Source of the DNA: Nymphaea colorata
Taxonomy: Eukaryota; Streptophyta; Magnoliopsida; Nymphaeales; Nymphaeaceae
Assembly (NCBI RefSeq): GCF_008831285.2
Contig: NC_045138.2
Span: 34,817,934 to 34,829,268, forward strand
Direction of reading: 5' to 3'
Length of the DNA: 11,335 nt
Numbering within the stretch: position 1 is the stretch's first letter; every line of letters begins with the position of its first letter. The notes beneath the pieces were generated by a model that was not told where the DNA came from, searched no databases, and saw only the letters and a list, made by a program, of their open reading frames with translations. Shown here in pieces: positions 1 to 8,700 of the stretch. A program made the position numbers and the translations under genes.

Positions 1-428
1 GCCTGTAATACTTGTCGCCAGCATCCACATTTTTCTTCTGTAAGTTAGAGCCCCCCAAAATGATAATACCTAATCCCACGAGACGTTTAAATTGGGACAG
101 ACTAATGTTTTCTTCCAAACCTATGCACTCGAAAGGAGGGAACGTATGAGCAGCTCAGAAAGCACAAAATCCAATAAATCACCATAACAAACCAGAAATT
201 TGAAAGGAAAAAAGAAAGAGTGCAGAACCACCACAAGACATTTGATTACATAGTGGAATTTGAAAGGAAAAAAGAAAAGAAAAGAAAAAAAAAACAGATG
301 GCATTTAACTATAGAAACATGGTGCACAAAATACAACAAATCACCATAATGAACCTGATATAGTGATATTCAAAAGAAAAAGAAAAATGTATATTTGATA
401 ATAGAAACGTAGCACACTGCAAGATTAC
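1..428 (-). other. XPO1 intron 13, incomplete, with degenerate tandem repeats
   Basis: This is the 5' part of intron 13; its acceptor is outside the window. No XPO1 exon or other recognisable gene is present. Between about 178 and 420 the sequence is a diverged tandem array: an AATCACCATAA-N-AACC block occurs at about 178 and 339, and an identical purine-rich 21-mer occurs at 197-217 and 257-277. Confidence 0.8.
197..277. repeat. 21-bp direct repeat, two copies 60 bp apart
   Basis: Positions 197-217 and 257-277 are identical (AATTTGAAAGG followed by an A-rich tract). On the transcribed strand this forms long pyrimidine tracts. A third, more diverged block follows at about 362-385, so this appears to be a local duplication within intron 13. 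Confidence 0.8.
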
Positions 429-527
429 CTGAAGCCCCATCATGCTTGCAGAACTTGAAGGATTATCTACACTATGATGTGCTTCAAAAAGCTCCAAAAC
501 CAATGAATTCCAGTAGTCTAGGCAAAC
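429..527 (-). CDS. XPO1: XPO1 exon 13, residues 358-390, last exon in the window
   Basis: Thirty-three codons: [20 protein letters not shown] then [13 protein letters not shown]. The acceptor is TATATGAAG|GTT and the donor CAG|GTAATC. The next family segment (a LPGMVDGLGSQ-like motif) is not found between 428 and 1, so exon 14 must lie to the left of the window. Confidence 0.95.
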
Positions 528-2724
528 CTTCATATACATATCAAGAAATTGATAAGCATATCATGCTCAAGAAAAAAAAATATTAACAAAACATAGGTTT
601 GAAGTTTGAACAGATAATCCATACCTTGAAAACCTCTGTGTCGTCAACATAAGAGATTCCAATTAAGTACTCCAGACCCATGAGAAGAGCAGCTCGGTTC
701 TCAGAAGTGGTCTCAAGAATTTGAATGCGAGACTGCACAAAGCTTTTTCTTTTCAGATGGTGTAAAATCACACGAATTTACAGATGATGCAAAATATAGC
801 AGTCCAATTGCACGTTGTTCATGCAGTTCCAAGCAAACAATATCAGCAACTGAACAGATCTCAATAAAGAGCTTGCCTTGAAAAAAGAAGTGAAGAAAAG
901 AGCTAGATTCTGAATAAATGCCTGCATAGGAACAAAAATTATGGATGTATAAGAGACTGTAACATCAGAAACAATCAAACCCCAGAGAGATCTAGTGGCA
1001 TCAGCAAAGATTACCTGCTCCTCACTGGAACCATTATTGTATGCTTCAGGTATATTGGTCCCTGGTGGAAGAATTATCTGCACATGGAAACACAAATTGG
1101 AACATCAAAGCAAATGGAAAGTTTATTTAGAGATTAAAATATTTCCAGAATGGACATGGTAATCTGAATCGACTACCACATAAGAAACAGACACAAATTT
1201 GATGTACATAGATATACACAATAATTCCCTTGGGACAGTAGACAACCATGCAGAGAAACTGTGTTGTACCTGTAACTGAACCATAAAAACTGTATACATG
1301 GTGATATACTGACTATCATAGAAATCTCCAAATTGAAGGGCAGCCACCTAGAGAAAAATGCAACAAAACAAAAGGAAACTCATAAGTTGTTTGAATGAGC
1401 TTAAATGATTTTTTATACTCAAAAGATAAAAATGAAAGCTGTATTTACATCCTATGGATTTAACATTAGCATACCTCCGTCAAACATTGTAGTGTTAAGT
1501 TTCTGTAAGATGCAACTGGGAAGAATTTCAAAAGTGTTTCCAGCTAATCTCCATGAAAGAATATAAAAGGTCAAATAAGTTTAACTTTAAAAGTAATTTC
1601 TGAAACATTTAAAATATTTGAAACAATATTGAATCACTCTTGAAGCTGCAAAGTGACTAACCAGTGGAGACTCGAAAATATATCCCAGAGGGATCCATGA
1701 CAAGAATGCATGAAGTGTTGCAAGTGTTGCCCTTATAAGTTCCGTTCTTTGAGACACAGACAGCACGTATAAGCATAGCTCATGAATAAGTTTAAACTCA
1801 CTGTTACAAGGTTAATACACATTACAGAGGTTCAGATTACGCTCCCAGAGAAGTATCCACAATATATTTAAAGGTATAAAACCTCATAGAAAATAATTCT
1901 GTTAAGTACTTCATTTGATGTTACCTGTTCAGTGATTGTTTTAATTCTTTGATTTTTTGCTGTGTCATCTCTCCTCTTGAGAAATCAAAGACCTCCTCAC
2001 TCAGAAGCTGACACATGGTATGTGTTAGACAAAACATCAGTTAACTGTTAAATTCTTCTTGACATTTCCCTTACAAAAGAACCAAGCAAAATCAGGAACT
2101 TTTTCAGAAACCGCAAGGCATCACCTTTAAAATAGCCATGCAATTCTCACATATTGTTTCACTACTCTTTGCAGCTGAAACAAGATCAGAGATAAATGAA
2201 GGCCACCTAGCAGGCCATTCATGCTTCAAGACCTGCCATGGTACAAACAATCTCAAAACTGAAATCACTACAGTGCCAACTGAAGAAGCTAGTATTTGCA
2301 AATTTTGCAGAATCAAAAAATGCATAGCACGAAAAAGATTCATATTATCTGAGAACAACATCTAAGTCGCCAGTTCTTTTCTTTTTCTGCTATATGTGTA
2401 TTGTGCTTTAGTCAACAAAAACTCTAATCAATTTAATGAAGAAAATTCCAAAAGAAAGATGCTGATTTTGACGATTGGATTTCTCTATGAATGGACACAT
2501 ATACACACACATATTAAAAACTATAATACAAACTAGAGAGATTATAGAATCTTACCTGAACAAGTATAATATTAAGTTTATTGACATAAAGCCTTTCCCG
2601 CCTAAAAGAGATCTCATTGCTCGAAAGCTATTTTAACATATAACAACAAAAAAAATCGATCAATCAAGTCAAGAAATTAATCATTAATGTAATAAACTAT
2701 TTGGCATCATAAGAGGATCAGCAA

Positions 2725-2767
<43 letters not shown>

Positions 2768-5700
2768 TTATTTGGATCTATACTTGCACAATAAGATCTG
2801 ATATGTAATTTTTTATCCCATCTCGTTGCTCAACAGGTAATGCATTCCACCGATACTTGATGACACCCTCCAGGACCTGCATATGAAGGAGGAGATTTTC
2901 CAAATTCAGACACTTGACAAGGCAACAAGCACTAAGAAAGTTAAGCTCCGCCTGAAATATTCTTACAAACAAAATAAAATAGCAGGCAAAGTAAATTACT
3001 GCAAATGATTTAGTAAACAGGCTGAAAAAGCAAACAACCTTGTTCAATCTCATTCAGTAAGGATATAAACCCATCCACGAAGTGGTTCATGAACAAATTA
3101 CAAAACAAGACAAACCAAACTCAAAATCTTACAAGCCAAATTTAAACCTAGCCTACTGGAAATATTTTTTTCTAATTGTTTTGTAAAATTTAAAATCACA
3201 GGTATATCAAAATGTCCAATATATACTGTTATATACTTACATGCTATACACGTGTGTCTACAGAAAGCAATATGCACACATAAACATTTTTTTGTAGATT
3301 AACCATCTCAAATAAGTCAAGCCAAGTTGTGCTTCAAGAATATGTGACAATCAAGAATCTTTTTCATGACCAGGGCCAACTACAAGCAGTTTGATGCATT
3401 TACCTCCCCTCTAAATAATATAAGCAAATTTTTTGAAAAACATTTTTTCTTCACCAGTAAATTACTCAAGCTAAAAAAACAGGGTAGAGAAACAGGCTAC
3501 ATGGTAAAATAGTTTTTGACATAAGATGAGCATGTGAAAGTGAAACTGCAATAAGCACAACATTGATACAAGCTCGATTGTGGTGCCTAGGCACCCAATG
3601 TGCTTAAATAAGTAATGCCTAAACGCATGCTGCTTTTCCAAATTTTCAATTCAAAACTGAACGATTGTTAAACCGATACCTAAATTTTGGCATACTTCCC
3701 AAGTTGGGTGCCTATACACCATCTGAGCTTAACAGGTAACTCGCCAACCACTACCAAATGGATGACAAAATCCATGTCAGGTTCATCATTGCTCAGATAC
3801 CTTAATATGAATTATATGGTCTTACTATGAGAGAGTCAAGACAAACTATTATAGCTTGAAAAGATTTACTCAATACCAGCAATGTTTTAACCATTATCAC
3901 AGAAAACGAGTATTAATTAAAAAAAAACATGTATAATACCAAAAGCAGTCTGGCGAATTAAACAGCAATAAGACACTTTTTTTTTACATTTCAAAAAATA
4001 AAAAACACGTATTATACCCGTTTTTTTATGTTTTTTAAACTATCGCACAATTTTTTTTTAAAGCGCGAGATGTGTTTTTAAAATAATGGCACCGCATGTA
4101 ATATTGAAAAAAAGTTGGTTTATTTTAAACTTGATCGTCCCTTTTAATGGCAAAAATGTACTTTTAGTTTTAGGTAGAAAAAAGAAGGCTTAGGTTAAAA
4201 TCGAAATCCTCATTCTCCTTTTCCCGTTCGGATGAAACTTGAAAGTGGACTTTGAAGTTGAGAGGGGAGTCGCTGGACGGGTCGAACACTGAGAGGGGTC
4301 GATGGACAGACGAATGCTGAGATGGGTCGAAGGGAGTCGCCGATGGCTGACGGGAGTCGAGCAGAGAGGGGAGTCGCTGGAGGCTAACGGCCGAAGGCCG
4401 ATGGGAATTGAATATCAACTGTTCGTCTCTTCTTTTTATGGGACGTAAGCTAGCTTGTTATAAATTTATAATCTGTTTGTTGGTTAGTCAAACATCAATG
4501 GTGTTGGGACGTAAGCTATTATGTTAGAAACTTAGAATCGTGCATTAACAGGCTGTAACAACTAGAAAAAAGAATTGTGCAGTGTTCAGCTCTGTTTTAT
4601 TCATCTTTATCTTTTTTTTGCAAGTTGTATCATGATTTCTGCTGCAGATTTATAGATAATTAGATATATATACTTTGTAATTGTAATTGCAAAGTTGTAT
4701 CATTGACTAAAGGAGGACGACAACATCAAACAATTTCAAACATGTTCAAAAAACAAGAAAAGGATGATATTGATAGGCTCCTTTTTAAAGCTATGGCTAT
4801 GAACAATCTACCATTCAACTTACTTCGATCGAATGATTTTAATAATTTTGTTGTTGCTGTTTCACAACATGGCCCAACATACTTCCCACCAAGTAGTGCA
4901 ACAGCGAGAAGAAGGCTACTAGATTATGCAAGGAAATAGGTTGAAGCATATATTGAAGAAACGAAAGCTACATGGGCACAATATGGGTGTACTATTATGT
5001 CAGATATTTGGAAAGATACAATTAGAAGCAGATCATACATAAGTTTGTAGGTAAGTTGTCCAACAGATATGATATTTTGGAAAGCAAAACATGTAGAAAG
5101 GGTTCCTAAAAAAGCAGAACTTATAACTGAATTTTTATCTTCAGCTATTGAAGAAATAGGGACAAAAAATGTTATATAGATTGTGACAGACAATGGAAGC
5201 AATTACAAAAAGGCAAAACTTATCCTTGAAGAAAGGTATTCAAATATTTTTACTACATCATGTGCTGCTCATTGCATTGATTTAATGTTTGAAGATATTG
5301 ATACTTTAGAAAATGTAGCATCTATCATGACAAAAGCTAGAGAAATTGTCAAATTCATATACAATAAGCAGCAAGCTTTAGATATAATGAGAATTTACAG
5401 AAAGGGAAAAGAGTTGAAAAGGTCAGGTGCAACAAGGATTGCTTCTCATTTCATTTGTTTACATTCTATTTTAAAACAAGAAGAAAATTTGAGGTTCATG
5501 GTTGCCTCCAATGATTGGAGACTTGTAGAAGAAGAAATGGAAAAAGATCATCCAAGAGAGATTACATATCTTATTCAAAATCAAGATTTTTGGAATATGG
5601 GAAAAGAAATAATCATGTTTGTTGAACCATTGGTGAATGTATTGAAAATGGTAGATGGAGAAGGAGCCACTATGAGATATTTGTATGAGACACTTGATAG

Positions 5701-8700
5701 AGCTAAAGAAGCTATAAAGACTGCAAGTAAGGACAACTTGGAAAAACATATGCCATATTGGAAAATAATTGATAGGAGATGAATCGTAACTTGCACAACC
5801 CAATACATGCTACAGCTGCTTTTTAAAATCCTCATTTATTTTGTAATAAAATGGTAAAAATGGATGAAGAAGTTCGTGAGGGTTTGGAGTTTGGACATAG
5901 TGACAAAAAAACTTGTTCCTCCTGAAGATTATTCTGAAATAGCTAATGAGTTGGTTGAATATCATAATAAAGATCCTACATTGTTTCGCGAGGGATCAGC
6001 CATGACTGTTATTCATACTACACATCCACGTACGTGTCTCATTTTATTAATTTTTCTTTTTAAGTTTTCAACATTGATTATTGGTTGTGCACTTATACTA
6101 TTAAATTTTGTTTCGTTTTTTAATTATATTAGGGATTTGGTGGGCGATGTTTGGTTCTTCTGTTCTTGTGCTTCAAAGTGTAGCTTTCAAAATTTGAAGG
6201 CAACCATGCAGCGCATTTGAGTGCATTTGATGCTGAAGAAAAGAAACAATCTTGCACCATCAAGATTAACAAATTTAATCTTCGCTAGAATGAATATGCA
6301 TTTGCAAAGCATGGCCTAGAATTGAAGAAGTCCAATGCAAATCCTATCTACATTGAACATGTGAACCCATTTTCTGAAGAAAATTTAAATACTGAGACGA
6401 CGAACTTGTCTTCAGATTCAAAAGAGGAAAATATTGATGAAAGTGAAAGACAAAGAACTTCAAGGCGTACAAGAAATGAAGAAGATGACTCCACTTCTTG
6501 GGATGAAGACTACGAATTTTTTTCATTTTCCAAGTGAAGAATGACTTCATTTGTGTTGTAAAGCCATGAAGGCAATAAACTTTTGTTTGTTATGTATTTG
6601 CCAAGATTTTCCCGAGATATACAACTTTGTTGTATTATACCCGAAAAATTCCTCGCCGTATAATACCCGTACATGTTTTTTCAAAGAAGAAGAAACTGAT
6701 TCAGCAAAGATGCCAATAACCCTTTTGCACATTGTTGTTACACAATGAATATGTCGTATAAGTCCTGCATTTTTTTTCAAAATTATCAACTTTCAGGATA
6801 TTCACCCGGTTCTCCAACTGGGGCATTTTTTTATTATCTCATTCATGAGCTTGCATATGTCTGTCAGTTCTCAAACTCGAGCACCTTTTATTGTTTGGAG
6901 AAACATATTTTCACGATCATGAAATTGAGATGTTTTTGATCCCATGATGTCTGGACCACTACTCGTACTGTGGCATCTTTATTCTAGAGAGAATTTTTCT
7001 TAGAGCATTTGCAAATTGGTTTTCAAAAACCGATAACTTTTCCCTACACTGGGGCATTTATCTTCCAATTTGGTGTCATTTACGTCTCTCTCTTATTTGT
7101 TTAAAAAGTATTTCAGATACACAAATATGAACATAATGTCAGCGTATTAGCAACAAATTACAAATACCTTTGAAAATTTAAATAGTTACCCAAAACAACT
7201 AAGAGCTAAATTTCCAAGAAATATACAGGAAACGGTACTTTCAAATGACATTATCATGTATACTTTTCATTGTTTTTTTATGGATTTTCCTTTTAGTCAG
7301 TGTTGTATGTATCGTACGATACGAGCCCGTATCGTTTTGAAAATACGGTACGATACACCCCCCGTATTGTAAATAGGGGGTGTATCGTTCCTGTATCACA
7401 CGACCTGTATCATACGATATGGGGCGATATACCCCGTATTGTACGATACGGGCTGATTTCGCAAAAACCCGCCCAAGACTTACTTATTCGATTTCTTTTT
7501 GAAAGAAACCTTCTGTTCTTCATTTCTCACGCTTGGATACTGCCGTCAAGGAGGGCGATCGTCCATTTTCATCAAGATGATGAAGATTATGAATATGTTG
7601 GTGAGAATCTTCCAATTCTTGATGATGAAGATGAAGACGAAGATGATGAATCATGAATGAGAGTCAAGTCAAGAGTGCTTTCATTTTATATGTATCGAAC
7701 GACTTAAGACTTGTGAATCTATGGTTGTTGAACACTTGAATGTTTTATAACTTTATGGCTTATGCTCTGTTGAATGATATTGTTATGAATTTTGATGTCT
7801 ATGAATGATGAACGCGTAAGTTTATAGCAATAATAAGTCTATCATTATCTAAAACATGTTTTATGTGAAGAATTTATTATTTTTAATTTTTTTCTGATTT
7901 TTTTATGAATTTTCCGATTTTTTTTAATTTTTTCTGATTTATTATTAACTTTTTTAAAAAATTTAGGATACGATTACGATACGTTACGATATTTTACGAT
8001 ACGGCGTATCTTAAAGCCCGACCGATACGGCTTAGGATACGCGTATTGCTTTTAGTAGGAAATTTAAGAAATTTTTTTAACCAAAAGAGCAAAAGTAAAA
8101 GAAGATATTACAGGAATGAACTTAACAAGAACATGCTATGGACATACTTAAATAAGACAATCAATAATTATACCAACAAATCTCCTCTTATTTTCTTTTT
8201 CCATTTTTCAGACTTACAGGGAGCAAGGGGTTGGTGAGGTTGTGAATTGTGCTTCTTTAAAAGAGACCCATTATCTTTCATAAGGGAAAGAAATGCAACA
8301 GAACCTGAAATAATAACCTAAATGAATATCTAGGGTAAAGCGGAAGTAGTTTAATCATAGGTAGATTACTGAATAATCAAGTGCAAACATCTAAAATATT
8401 ATAACAGAATTAGCCTCCGTATCAAAAAACTAGTCACCTCGGATGCGAGATATACAAATGAATACAACACATCTATTCCTGCTTCAGATACATAATGGAC
8501 TCGCTTAAACAAACAGAACTGGAATTAATGAAAATAGTAGTTCAACATTTTCATGAGGTTATACTAGTAAACACTGCATGAATATAACTTGCCTGAAGAG
8601 CAAAGAACTTCGTATTAAGATTTTGTGAATTTTGAAGAATGTGAACAACTTGTAGCCATGTATCAGGGTTATTCTGTAGCTCACGCAGTATCTGATCTGC

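Larger units (their letters stand above)
3997..6678 (+). mobile_element. Degenerate autonomous-type hAT transposon (ends tentative)
   Basis: The core is certain from the transposase remains at 4703-6537. The ends are a proposal. TTTCAAAA (3989-3996) and TTTCAAAG (6679-6686) could be a 7/8-matching 8-bp target duplication. The sequences just inside share AAAACA followed by GTATTATAC in inverted orientation, with an indel. CGTATWATACCCG occurs at 4008-4020 and 6657-6669, and a related GTATTATACCCG at 6632-6643. An alternative pair is the perfect 12-bp inverted AAAAAACATGTA at 3922-3933 and 6670-6681. The element lies antisense to XPO1. Confidence 0.55.
7298..8048 (+). mobile_element. Non-autonomous hAT element, 751 bp, with perfect 8-bp target duplication
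   Basis: The left end CAGTGTTGTATGTATCG is a typical plant hAT start. The right end, read inward as CAATACGCGTATCC, shares the CARTR pattern and then GTAT. Both ends are flanked by CTTTTAGT. Subterminal regions (about 7305-7452 and 7968-8045) are packed with GTATCG/CGATAC copies in both orientations, as expected for transposase-binding sites. The middle keeps a short acidic reading frame ending at 7656, followed by about 300 bp of T-rich non-coding sequence. It lies antisense to XPO1 in intron 2. Confidence 0.9.
2877..8592 (-). other. XPO1 intron 2, 5.7 kb, GC–AG, with transposon insertions
   Basis: The intron runs from donor GCAAGT (8592 downwards) to acceptor ATATGCAG (ending at 2877). It contains a foldback element (3570-3730), a decayed hAT element (about 3997-6678) and a short hAT element (7298-8048). 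Removing these three would leave about 2.1 kb. The parts 2877-3569, 3731-3996, 6687-7289 and 8057-8592 are AT-rich with no gene that I can recognise. Confidence 0.9.

Noticed and set aside
1-120. About 39 open codons on the minus strand at the left edge, considered as XPO1 exon 14 or a transposon fragment
   Set aside because: The translation does not match the LPGMVDGLGSQ segment that should follow exon 13, and I cannot match it to another family. It is too short to call.
2138-2365. A plus-strand frame over exon 5
   Set aside because: It is the antisense shadow of the conserved XPO1 exon 5.
4170-4418. An 82-codon minus-strand frame over the GC-rich island
   Set aside because: It is a translation of short DNA repeats (serine/proline-rich), with no domain and no link to the transposase on the other strand.
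5471-5835. Two minus-strand open frames opposite the transposase
   Set aside because: They are antisense shadows of the DUF659-type hAT frame, with no motif of their own.
7305-8045. Possible CRISPR-like or satellite array from repeated CGATAC motifs
   Set aside because: Copies are short, irregularly spaced and in both orientations. They sit inside the ends of a hAT element with a target-site duplication, which explains them.
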